64,000 bases of DNA from Microcyclospora pomicola (Eukaryota > Ascomycota > Dothideomycetes > Capnodiales). The position numbers and the translations under genes are program-made. The notes under the pieces were generated by a model that was given only the letters and a program-made list of their open reading frames with translations, had not been told where the DNA came from and did no database searches. Each line of letters opens with the position of its first letter. The stretch's first letter is position 1. The stretch lies in contig NHNY01000013.1 in NCBI GenBank assembly GCA_002786065.1, positions 186,001-250,000 on the forward strand, read 5' to 3'. Positions 46,001 to 57,600 of this stretch are shown piece by piece.

Positions 46001-47412
46001 TGTCGTTCGGTTCCGTTGGTCAAGCCCGGCCAGCGAAGCACATCCTGGTTGGATACACCATACATATGTCGGGGGTCGAACTCGCCGGTATAAGCGTTGT
46101 TGAGATCGTTGGAGATCTGGAAAAAGTACCATTGGTCTTGAAAATTCACGGGCGCATCGTTCGCAGCCAAAAGATTGCCATCGAGACCGAGGAATCTCAT
46201 CAACCCACGGTACACTGAGTAGTGGAAAGCTCCTGCGTCCAGCGCCTGGTAACCGGGGGCACGAATGTATTCCGAATTGTTGGTGGTCATCGCTTCGGTG
46301 GCGTTGAAGACAGCCATATCGGGCTCCTTGCCTCTGCCCAGATATATAGAGCCATCGGCGTTGCCGTTCACAATCTCGCCCACCACCATGAAATTGTTCT
46401 TACCAACTTTACTCGCGCATTCGCGCTGGTAATTGGAGAAGTTGCCCAGAGAATCCACGGTGATCTGCATCGCCTTGTCCATGCGGAAACCGTCGATGTC
46501 CAGTGCCTGAATGATCATGCACGAGAAGTGATTGATCTTGTCCAACACCTCGGGTCGCCAGTCTCGCAAGCGATCCTGTACGCCGTTGAACTTTGACAAC
46601 TGCTTTTGCCATTCCGGGTAGACGCCGAATGCTCCGACATCACCATATTGATCGAAATCGCTGTCCATGCAACCGATCATCTGCGTTGTGTTGTCGTCGT
46701 TGATTTGGTGACCCGCTTGATCATAAAATCGAGGGTAGGGGTAGGGACACTCATCCTGGAAGTTATTGGATTGGGCGAAGTCGCGATACTTGATATCTGA
46801 TTTGTACTGCATCACGTGTTCGGTGAAGGAGAACGGGGCGCTGGAGTTGTAGTAGCCGTCGAAAGCGAAGAGATCGCTCATGGTAGCCATGGTATTGTCG
46901 AAAAGAACATACATTCCTCTTTCGTGGACAGCCTGAATCACCTCTCGGTACTGCTCGATGTTCCCGAAATGTTGATCCAAGATGGTGTGGTCGTATGGAC
47001 TGTATGCGTCGGCCTCCCATGGCATATTGATCATGGGACTGCCTGCAATGTAGAGACCGCGGATGCCCATGCCGTGGAGGTAGTCCAACGAGGCTTGCAA
47101 GCCTTTGATATCACCTCCATGCCGTAGTTGGGTGCCCAGTATGTCATGCTCCCAAGACGTGCCATTGATGTTGTCGTTGGTCGGGTCGCCATTGACGAAT
47201 CGATCCAGAAATAGACTGTAGAATGGAAACCGCCAGTTGGTCGGACTGGCCTGGTATGTGTGATTCTCCCATTCCGGAGTGGCATATTCGAGAGGCGTCT
47301 TGGCGTCCTGGTTGACGTTCAGATTCCATCCGACGTACGCCTCATCGTAGTAAGAGGCGGCGGCCAAGGCGCAAAGGGACGCCAATGCGCCCAAACGCGT
47401 CCAAGTCATCAT
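40055..47412 (-). CDS. ags1: cell-wall alpha-1,3-glucan synthase
   Basis: This large plasma-membrane enzyme makes alpha-1,3-glucan of the fungal wall. Exons 40729-47412 and 40055-40666 give 2,431 residues, the family's usual size. The start is the first ATG of MMTWTRLGALASL (47412), which opens a signal peptide; the frame is open a little further upstream but without an ATG. Parts in order: an extracellular GH13 amylase-like domain (DGFRMDKAM near 307, GEIVNG after it), a central membrane span (about 1087-1107), a cytosolic GT5 starch/glycogen-synthase-like domain (about 1177-1654, with KIGGLGVMAQLMG, LSLHNAEFQG, FVGRWSMQKGIDL and PSRDEPFGLVAVEFGRKG), a Ser/Thr/Pro-rich linker and a C-terminal multi-span region thought to export the chain. 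It is divergent to a GH13 gene, as in aspergilli. Confidence 0.96.
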
Positions 47413-50199
47413 GGGATGCCCTTGCTTGGTGAATGGAGCCACGAGGGCTATTGTTTGTGTGTTCGAGCCACAGCAATGGTCATGAAAGAGTCGCCACGGG
47501 GGAAATCATGAGATCTGGTGCCTCGTCGCTGAGGATGTTGCGGTGACCTGCTGGTAAGCAATGGCAGAATGGAGATTCCTAACAAGAGGCCCGAGAACGT
47601 GTTGAGAGTGGGTGTGGGGAAAGCTATAAAGGTCAGGTAGGAAGGTTCCTGTCACACACGCACGCGGGGTGGAGCCTGAATGGATCGTAGTTGACGGGCA
47701 CCAGAGGCTACCACCAAAGAGTCGTGATCGGCAGGGCAGCAGGGAACGGTAGTCAGTGAGGTCGACCAACAAGAAGAATGCGAGGCAAAGGAAAGGTCAA
47801 CGATCGCGACGGCGGGTGCAGGAAAGTAGGAAGCGCTACGGATTCGAGGTTGAACTACTTCAGACCAGTATGCAGCTTCAAGGCCGTTGAGGCAGCGCGT
47901 TGTCGCTACAAGACAATCGCCGGCCACCCACAGGCCCATGCCATGGCAAGCAGCCAGTTTAGGGTTTGGGTTCGGCACCGCGTCGTAGATCGTCACGACA
48001 CTGCTTATCTCTGCAGGGTAAGAGCTTGGTACGGTCGAATGCTTGGTCTGATGAATACGACCGGGGGTTCAGTTTGCGGCGGTCGTTTGGGGATCATCGT
48101 CATGCCTGTCTCGTGAAGGAAATGATACAGAGCGACACGAACGACGGGACATGCACAATATGGGCGGGTTCGCGTAGGCGGCTCGTATCAGGTTGGTCTC
48201 CTCTCCCAGCCAGGACATCACAGGCGTATAGCGGATCAGTCCAACCAAGCTATCACCGACGACTGGTGTCATGGACTCGTGAATGGCCAGTGACGGGAGG
48301 ACACACCCCACCCGGCCTAAACACGAAACGAAAATATTCCCTGCTTGAGGTGCCACGAGTCGTCCCTCGAGCGTGGTGGTGGGTCGGCATGGGCTGAGAG
48401 CCGGGACACACGGGCAATGAAGCCGGGTAGTTGCAGCAGCGATGACCGGGGGGAGTAGTACTGTCCTGTATCATCATACCCATCGGGAGGGCACAGTACA
48501 GGTAAGATACGACCGAACAGCAGTCGAGGTGTCGGTTTGGGATGGGTGCAAGAGGATGTGAAATGATGTCGGGGATTGAGGTGCAAATTTAGAATTTAGC
48601 GCTGCAGATCCCTGCGGGCGTGTAGTGTCAGGAACCGCCGGATGTGGCTTTGGCCGTGCAGAAGCTCCCTCTGACTGCATGTCAGAGCGATAACCACCGT
48701 CCAACGATGCATCGACACCCACCTCATCAGCCTTCGCGGCATCCCTTCAACGCCCACTCGGGAGGCCGAATCCGTGCTACTGACAGGTGGATCGCCGCAG
48801 CGACGCCGACCGTGAGACCATCACGCTTCCGGTTCTGGTTTCGCCCGGTACATGCGCATCTCGTATACGGTTGCTGTGCTGAACGAGCGAGACTCTGGCG
48901 GATCTTGCCGCCGTTCCCATCACAATCTTCTGCACTTCTGCGACCCGAATGGCTGGGCGCACATCAAGTACTCTACGAGAACACATCGACATGACAGGGT
49001 GCGAACCACAGAACTGGCTTCGCTCGTCAGTTGGCTGCGTCGATCCTTTGCCGAATCTCTCGCGTCATGATTCCTCGACGGCATCGCAAATAGGCCGGCG
49101 CGTACGGCTACTCGTACTGTCCTCAGCCACCGTGCCATCGAATCATCCCACCTTGCGATTCTTATCCTGGATGGCTGACCCCAAGAGGAATCCCACATTG
49201 TCGTGGGCTGAACGGGAACAGGAGACCGTTGACGATCTACGGCACTAAACTTTTCCCTTTCCTGCACCATCCCTTGGCGTGCCGCCGACGCAATAACCGT
49301 CTGACCGCCAAGTCCGTCGAACCTTCTTAGCGGGTGATCTGTGACGGCTATGAGAGAGGGACGTTGGACGGATTCGCAATGGCAGTTTATGTCCACTACC
49401 GATCCAGTACCCGATGGGCAGCCCACGTCCGCCAGATGCCCATCTCCGGCCTTGGACGTCAAATCTGTGCCTGATGTGATGCTTGGTGTAATTGACCCGG
49501 AAATACACACCTGTACATGCATGACAAGCAGGTCGTCGAGGGCTGTAGTACCAGCTCGTCCTATTCGCGAATGCAGCCCCAAATCGTCGCTGCAGGCGAC
49601 AATGACACCGCCCCCGATCTTGCCACGGCTTGTGCACAGCTGTCTTCGAAGATTGACCGAGAGGTGCACGTGTGGGGCCATCTGGAATGTTGAGGCTTAT
49701 CATTCATCGTACATTCACCGTGCTAGCCCTTCCACGCGGCTTAGTCCGCAGGAAGATTGGCATGTTTCTTGCATTCACACGACTCCCTCAGTCCTGAATG
49801 TCAAGGTACAGACCAGGCCCGGATCGCGCGCTCGTCGACGGCGGTGTGGGTGCGAGTCTCGAGTCACACCGAATCGCCACGCGGCATGCGTGCGTGGCAT
49901 GTCGATAGATCCGTGTTCAGAGAATCTCATCTGCATCAGTGCGCCTCACGTCGGGAATAGTGCATGCTCGAATCTGACGGATCTTCAGCGCCAATTCGCG
50001 ACCGCGTTTCAGCTACTCAGGATCGCTTCCGCCGGCTACGGACTGCATTCCTGACACAACGCGTGTTTGCCTTGGCGACTTGCTAACCGTACGAATGTCA
50101 TGCAACGTCTGACCTCTTCGCTGTGTGCGCTGACTGCTCTATTGCTCCCGTCCATCGATCGAGCAAGCATGTATCCATAGATATCTTGCTACACAAGCC
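47413..50199. promoter_or_regulatory. 2.8-kb divergent gap of the alpha-glucan locus
   Basis: This long region between the ags1 and GH13 start codons should hold both promoters. Overlapping frames are open on both strands at 48920-50054 (253 codons minus, 237 codons plus). Neither has a recognisable domain or a protein-like composition, and their overlap suggests chance in GC-rich DNA. I call no gene here. Confidence 0.4.
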
Positions 50200-52005
50200 A
50201 TGCTCCGAGCCGTATTGCTGCAAATCGCCGTGTGCTACATTGCCACGTTTGCCGCATCCCTGGATGAATGGAAGGGGCGCTCAATTTACCAGATTGTGAC
50301 CGATCGATTTGCCGTACCTGATGGCATCACCGACCTCGCTTGCGCGGTGGTTCATGGGCTGTACTGTGGTGGGTCATGGCAGGGCATCAAGAACAACTTG
50401 GACTACATTCAGGGTATGAATTTTGATGCCATCTGGATATCGCCAGTCGTCGGCCAGCTTCCACAGATCACGGGAGATGGCGCAGCGTATACTGGCTACT
50501 GGCAGCAGGACTTGTATGCACTGAACAGCAATTTTGGCACCGAGCAAGACCTCCGAGATCTCATCACTGAAGTGCATCGCCGAGGAATGCTGCTGATGCT
50601 AGACGTTGTCGTCAATCACATGGGATATGCTGGCCTACCGTGGCTGCTCGACTACGCCATACTCAATCCGTTCAACGATGAGCGCTTCTATCATGATTAC
50701 TGCGCAGTGGACGATTCGAGCATGACCAACATAGAGCAGTGCTGGCTTGGGGACACAACAGTCGCGCTCGCCGATCTACGAACCGAGGATGACGATGTCC
50801 GGAAGATGTATGGTGACTGGATCTCCGGAATGGTCGCAAACTACAGCATTGATGGCCTCCGAATCGATACGGCCATCAATGTCGAGCCAGCATTCTTCCC
50901 AGGCTTTGTCAATTCTTCCGGTGTGTTCGCCATGGGGGAAGCGAATGATAAAGATAGCAGTCTGGTGTGTCAATGGGAGGACACCATTGGGAGTATACTG
51001 AACTATCCGGTCTACTTCCCTCTGATTGAGGCATTCCAGAACAGCAGCGGGAGTATCTTGGGCCTTGCTCAGGCGATCAATGCTGTAAAGCAAGACTGTA
51101 ATGACCCAACCGCGTTGGGCAGCTTCAGCGAAAATCATGACGTTCCACGTTTCGCTAGCTACACCAAGGATATATCTCTGGCGAAGAACGTCATCGCATA
51201 CACCATCATGGCTGATGGGATCCCCATCATCTACCAAGGTCAGGAGCAACACATGGCTGGCGGCACGTTCCCGTACACCAACCGAGCCCCTTTGTGGGAT
51301 GCGGGCTACGATACTACGGCACCTCTGTATGAACACATTGCCACGCTGAACAAGTTCCGACAACACGTGCTTGGAGCAAGTCTGAACTACACAATCTATA
51401 TGGCTGAGGTCATCTATCAAGACTATCACTCGCTTGGTTTGCGAAAAGGATTCGATGGTGGTCAGGTCATCACCGTCCTCAACAACAATGGGAAGGATCA
51501 GGAAGATTTCGAGCTCCAAATTTCAGACCATGGCTATGCAGCTGGGGTCATCCTGACCGAAGTCCTGACCTGCACGAATGTGACCGTCAACAGCACAGGC
51601 TACATTGACCTCCCCATGGGCGCTGGCGTGCCCAAGATTCTCTACCCGGCCAGCCTGATGGACAACTCTGGGCTTTGCAACGCGCCTTTCTTGTGGCCCA
51701 GCAGCACCACCACAATCATCGAAACCATTCCCACCACCATCAACGGTCACAGCACGACATTGAGCACGGAGAGCGTTGAGACCTTCCACGCTACCGTGAC
51801 CGCCACTTCTACGACGTCAATGTCGGCGTCCGGTTATGCGACATCGTCCGCAGCTTCGACTTCCAGCTCCAGCGGCGCGCATGCTCATGCTCCGTGGGAT
51901 TATCTTCACCATCACCATAAGCGTGACCGCAAATCTCTTCTCGTGCCGGGTGCCCTCATCGCCGTTGCTGCTAGAGATCACCTTGCTGCATTCGTTGGGC
52001 AGTGA
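50200..52005 (+). CDS. secreted GH13 alpha-amylase / alpha-glucanotransferase (AmyD/AgtA-like)
   Basis: This is an extracellular GH13 enzyme of the fungal amylase family. Single exon, 601 residues, with an N-terminal signal peptide (MLRAVLLQIAVCYIATFAAS). The conserved GH13 regions are DVVVNH (about 134-139), GLRIDTA with the nucleophile Asp (about 217), the acid/base Glu in MGEAND (about 245) and NHD (about 311), so all catalytic residues are present. A Ser/Thr-rich linker follows the catalytic barrel, as in GPI-anchored AmyD/AgtA enzymes that modify wall alpha-glucan. The expected hydrophobic GPI tail is weak: the frame ends with a His/Lys/Arg-rich stretch, SLLVPGALIAVAA and a polar end. 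Being head-to-head with ags1 supports a role in alpha-glucan synthesis or trimming rather than starch feeding. Confidence 0.9.
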   Translation: MLRAVLLQIAVCYIATFAASLDEWKGRSIYQIVTDRFAVPDGITDLACAVVHGLYCGGSWQGIKNNLDYIQGMNFDAIWISPVVGQLPQITGDGAAYTGYWQQDLYALNSNFGTEQDLRDLITEVHRRGMLLMLDVVVNHMGYAGLPWLLDYAILNPFNDERFYHDYCAVDDSSMTNIEQCWLGDTTVALADLRTEDDDVRKMYGDWISGMVANYSIDGLRIDTAINVEPAFFPGFVNSSGVFAMGEANDKDSSLVCQWEDTIGSILNYPVYFPLIEAFQNSSGSILGLAQAINAVKQDCNDPTALGSFSENHDVPRFASYTKDISLAKNVIAYTIMADGIPIIYQGQEQHMAGGTFPYTNRAPLWDAGYDTTAPLYEHIATLNKFRQHVLGASLNYTIYMAEVIYQDYHSLGLRKGFDGGQVITVLNNNGKDQEDFELQISDHGYAAGVILTEVLTCTNVTVNSTGYIDLPMGAGVPKILYPASLMDNSGLCNAPFLWPSSTTTIIETIPTTINGHSTTLSTESVETFHATVTATSTTSMSASGYATSSAASTSSSSGAHAHAPWDYLHHHHKRDRKSLLVPGALIAVAARDHLAAFVGQ

Positions 52006-54645
52006 TGACACCTTGCCAACCATGCCCCAATCCTGACAACCGACTCCACTATGGTATTCGTGCAAGCCACACGCCACTCTAATACCAGGCGAATCGAAAG
52101 CAGAACAATCGTACCACATGAAGTTGTCGGCATAGATGCAGAGCGCATACTCGCAGCTCCCAAGGCTTGGCGAGGATCATTCCGCCTCTGCCAGCAATCA
52201 TCCAAACATCAATCGAAGCAACATCTCCATGCTTCTTCACGACCCGTCACGACTGCCTGTTCGCCACCACGCACGCGTGCGTATCATAGATCGACACGAC
52301 ATAGACATGAGATAAGATGAGGCAAGATGCCAAACTTAGATATCGAACTAGATAGAGCATTGAGTAGAGACCGCGATAAGAACAACCCAACATTTGTTAC
52401 TGCTATCCGGTGTCTGGCGTCTCCATGCGTATGCGAGATGCCTCAAGCATCCATCTCCTTCTCGCACAGTTTCGTCCTGCTAGGTTTCCAATGTTCTAGA
52501 TCTCTCGCCGGGCGGAATGTCCAGCCGGCTTCTCGAACGCCGTTACATGCATGATGCACACCTTCTTTCTTGCCCTTGATCGTCCTTCGTTTACACATGT
52601 ATGTACCCTGCAGGCGTCGATTAGTCGGCACACTGTCACGGTCGCATGCTGCACCTGCAGTACTGCAGTCCCTGCCCATCATTGATCGACCATGCAGATA
52701 CACATCCAGATCCAGGTGTAGATATCGCCACGTACGCTGTGCTATACCACACTCACGGTAGGACACCGATCACTGATCAGTGCTGCCACGCTCTCACGCT
52801 GCGACGCCGATGACAGATAACGGTGCCAGGCTGCGATTGCCACCTTTACAGTACTGTAGAGTAGATCCTCGGACAGGCCCGGATAAGTCGGACAGCTCAG
52901 GAGTATCCTCAAAGACCCTGCAAACAATGGTATGGCGTAGCTCGAAAGCGCGGCATCTCTGCTCCTCATCGCGACTTATCATCATTCACGGAGAGCCGAA
53001 GGTCCCTTGCATCGCCACCTACTTTGCTACTACCAGTATTCAGAAGCCGCCTAGGTAGCAAGCAAGCACAGCTACCCGGCGCCGGCCGGTCAGGTAAATT
53101 TCGACCTCCTTGCAGCAAAACTAGGCGCATGCAATGCACACATGTACGTCTACATCCGCGTCCATCCAGATCTGTCTTTCGCTTCCGAGCTGTCGGCGCA
53201 GCTCATCGGGCTTCCTTCCCAGTATCCCATCGGGCCATCACCTACCTGAGAAAGGTTGAGCCGCAATCTCCGGCACAGCGGTGTATAGTCCTAGAGTACA
53301 CATCCCCGATGCACCACGCAGCCACGCTCCTTGTTAGGGATGTGTCGATACTGTCCATGGGACGAAATCTCTCCAGCGACCCTGTCGGCCCCCTGGTAGA
53401 TGTGTAGGGTAGTGTGACAAAAACAGAGTCGGGCGGTGTGTATGTATGTACATGCGTGTGTAACCAAGAGAACGAACCCGTCAAGCATACATACCTCTAC
53501 ACATGCAACAAAGTAATAAGGTAGACAGGGCCAGCACACGGCACTTCGTCCAGTGCCATCAGTCCACATCAACACACTCCAAATTCAACATTCCCTCCAA
53601 GCCCATCGCCGCCCTCTGACCCGGCTGGATCTCTCGGCAAGTATCTACTTTCCTCAACCCCAAAGCAAGATGCGGCGCAGCTTCGGCGACAGGCGAAAGC
53701 CTACCTGACATTTTCGGGGGGCAAACCAACACGATCACCGATCCACCTTGACCAGGGGATATCACATTTCCTGCTCCGGGCCTGTCTCGGACGCTGTGTC
53801 CGGATCGATGCATATAGAATTACCAATACCAATACGAAGGCGGCTTTCAGGGACAGTCGTCGCACAGAAGATGCGGGTACGGGATGTTGTAATTTGTACC
53901 TACCTCACTCTACCTGGTTGAGTGGGAAGGTAAAGTACCTAATTGACATGGACCAGGATGGCGAAAACTGGTAATCCCCTACCTACCTACCTTGTTAGCT
54001 CGCTATGCTCCCTCCCCATGTGCCAGCCATGGTTGAGAGTGGGTGGGGGGCGCGAGATCGACGATTCTCGCGATTGTGATATCCATGTTTTCGCATCGCG
54101 GACAGCGGGATTGCCAGCGCCAGGTTGGGCTCACACCCAGCAGACACGTTCTTTTTTGCCCGGCTTAGTAATTGAAGTAGATTCGGAACGAGATGTCCAG
54201 CGGCAGACAGGCAGGCCGGGAGACAGACAAGCCTTCCACGTTTGTACATCGGGTGCTGTCTATATGCCGTGCGCGATATAGGTGCGCAACCAAGATTGCA
54301 TGCATGCATAGGCATCGAGGGTAGCGAGGGATTTGCCGAGTCAGCTTACGGCATATTAGAGGAATATATAGCGACTAGATGTCCACGCGAGAGGTAAGAC
54401 GCTCAAGCTGACTGAGATACCGCGGTTTGTAACGTGTGATGAAAGCAGAGCAGTAGGTTCATACTGAACTGGCTCGTAAGCTATCATAACAAAATATTCA
54501 TCTATCATGTCGAAGAGGAGTTTTGGATCATCCACGTTGCTCGTTACACCCACATGTCATACCGCAATGCACCTGATCTGAAAACCGTCCCACCCTACCA
54601 CGCAACCCACTAAACACCCCGTTCATTGCCATCGAACCAATCCCC
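52006..54645. other. 2.6-kb intergenic region
   Basis: This lies between the convergent GH13 and VPS13 genes. Only short overlapping frames and small CTAC/CCTA runs (near 53980) are seen; no tRNA, transposon or coding domain is recognisable. Confidence 0.45.
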
Positions 54646-57600
54646 TCAGCCCTTGGCATTCCACTTATCATTATACGCATTCACGGCGATAGCAACCTGC
54701 CGATAGAGCCAGTTGCGGCTGCCCTCGTCTGCAATCGGGATGAAGGGGCCATTGGTGCCACCCTTCAGGATGATGCTCATCCCGGTGCGCTCCTTGGAGA
54801 TGGTCTGGATGTCCTTGAGTGGCACCTCCCATTCGGTGGTGAGCTTGCGCGCGCGGACCTGCATGATGCTGTTGTACGTGATGACGATCAGCATGGCGGC
54901 TTCGGTGCTGGTCGTCTGCGATAGAGCACCAGTCTGTTGACGCGAGAGACCTTGAGTCGGCGTGGACGTGCCCTGGCCGCCGCCCTGCATATCACCCTGC
55001 TTGGCGTTGTTCAGCTCCAGATGAGCGATATAGTTCTCGTTGAAGAATTTGCCATTGTCGAGCGTCTTCAGCCAGAACTGGCCAAGAGCTTCTCGTTGGC
55101 TGTATGGCCGCACAACACCGTCAGTGCCGATGAATCTCGTCAAACGTACCCGATCCAAACCTTCCTGGTCAAAGACGGTGGTCGTGTTCTTCACGCCCTC
55201 GGCCATGTTAGAAGCCAAGTCGAAAGCACCAATCGCCGGCTTGGTAGCAAGTCCAAGCAGGCCTTTACCGATCCCCTTCACGAATCCTGCAGCACCCTCT
55301 TTCTCGGCGCCCTGCATCGGCTGTCGAGCAAGGCCGCCAATACCGCTGGCAAGACTGCTGGCGAACGCATTACCGCCAGAAGTCAGCCCATAAAGCGCGT
55401 GTTTCGGCCTGTTGCGAGCTCGAGACATACGTCGGGCATCCTGGAACTCTTTGTCCATGCTAGCCGCCGCAAGACCCTTGCTGATGCTGCCCGTGAATTT
55501 AGACACACTGTCCGACACGCCAAAGACACTTTTCTTCACGAAGCTGCTAGCTCCCTTGGCGATCCCCACGCCCAAGTCTTGCGGTCGGTCGGTGACGAGA
55601 CCTTGGTATGGCTCGTAGAAGATATCGGCGACACCCGAACTGATGTTGTTGAACAGTCCCACGGGATTACCGAGGAAGTCTGCCGATCCGATGACGATAT
55701 GTACTTGTCGCAGCGACTCTTGGACGTAGTGACTCCGGATGTTGTTCATCAGAGCAGTGACTGAGATCCGAGCATTCTCAAGCAGAAGTGCATTGTATCG
55801 GATAGGCGCATCGTTCACATTGCCGATCGACATGGTCAACACGTTGACGGCGAACATGAAGGGGTTGGTCGACGAGCTACCAGTATCTTCCACGTTGATA
55901 CGTTCGGTGCGAACAAACGACAGATCGAACTGCATCGGCTGCAGGTGGAGCAGTTCGAAGTAGATGTCCTGACCAGACTGTTCTTGCGACGGTTCGGGTA
56001 TATCCAAACTGTCTGGTGCAAGAACACCTTCCTTCTCTTCCGTCCAGGACGCTCCAGGGATCTTCGTAAAGTCCAGCACGGCAAAGATGAAGTCTTCGTC
56101 GATCTCGATGGTCATCTGCTGCATGAGGAAGGTGAAATACTTGATGTAAAGCACGCCATACGAATCGTCTTTGACCTTCGTGACGGACGTGCGGAAGATG
56201 GGATGTGCTTCCATCTCCTTGCCTGTCTTTGGCACGACACTAGGGTAGAAGATGAGCGGGAAGATGCCTCCGTAGAGCTGATTGTCGACCTGAATCCACT
56301 TCACCGTCAACGCAACAGTTTGATAGAGCTGCGAATCAGTGTATTTGAGCTCGATGTCTCTCCACGTCACATAAATCAGCTCGCGCAGCTGAGAATTGAT
56401 GAGGGAGATCCCGATGCCGGCGAAGCGAAGTTGTGCGCGCATGGTCACATCGGTGTCCTGCTCTTTGACCTCGAATCCGGATGTGGTCGATGCAGTCGCT
56501 GTTGCGGACTTCTGCTTGTACAAGCTCTTGGACGACTTGTAGTTAGAGATGACCAAAGTCTGCGTCGGTCCATCTGCGACCACGTTCAAGTCGATGATCT
56601 TTTGTCGTTGCGAACCAGGCGCTGCAGGGATCCTCATCGGAATGAGATTTCCGATCTCGGCCAGCTTCACATGCCTTTCCTTGCCGTTGGCACTCAGCAT
56701 GAGGTTCTTGTTCTTCGTTGCTGGGTAGTCCCACGCATATGGCATGATACTGCGTGGTGGGAGACGGTAACGGATCGGCTTCCAGCCTGAACTCCGGTCT
56801 TCTTCGTCCTCGTCCACATTTGGATTCGCTTGCCAGAACAAGTATTCTTGGTCGCTTTCATTCCGCATGGAGAATGGCCAGTGCTTGGTCTCCAAGCTCA
56901 GATGTAAGAAGATCATGGCCTGCTCCATGAGGATCTCGACGCGAATTAACTTCTGTCTTTCGCCAGACTTGGCAAGCTTGACGTGCACGCTGCCCATATT
57001 CGCGATGTCGAATGGCGAGGACCACGAATTGTTGACACCTGGGAAGCACAAGGACAATTGCTGCCCTGTCGTCTGCTTCAAGAACCGTATCGGATACAGC
57101 TCACCTGCCTTCAGCGTGGTGAACTCAGACGACCCTGGTTCTCGGATCTGAATGTCCTCGGACAATCTATTCTTGACAAGATATCTCGGAGTGATGGTCA
57201 CGATCTTGGTGAGCTTGTACTTGCCGGCGCCTTCTTCGACGGTGAGTCCGGCGTGCATTTCCGCCCTGCCAGACTCGGCCGGAAGCTTGATGTCGGCATC
57301 TGCACCAATGGCATCAAAGCTGACAGGCTGACTCCATCCGGAATTGCCGACCTTGATCAGAGCACGATTCTTCCGGTCATCGGTGGGGAAGGAGAACATG
57401 AACGGATGGGCTTTGGTGGCGTCATCTTCCTCGTCAGCAAAGGTGGTATTGCCCGCTGCGGATTTGGTCGCTCCAAAGTACGCTTTGCTCTTGATGTCCA
57501 GCTCGAGCCCTGTCCTGTTCAAGATGACATATGGTGCATAAATGGTGATCTTGAATGCTCCGCCGCTGTCGGGTACATTGAAGTAATGGATCTTCAGCCG

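Noticed and set aside
48920-50054. Overlapping 253- and 237-codon frames on opposite strands in the alpha-glucan gap
   Set aside because: Both strands are open over the same GC-rich bases, with Arg/Ser/Cys-rich composition and no motif. Chance is more likely than a gene, although a transcript would change this.
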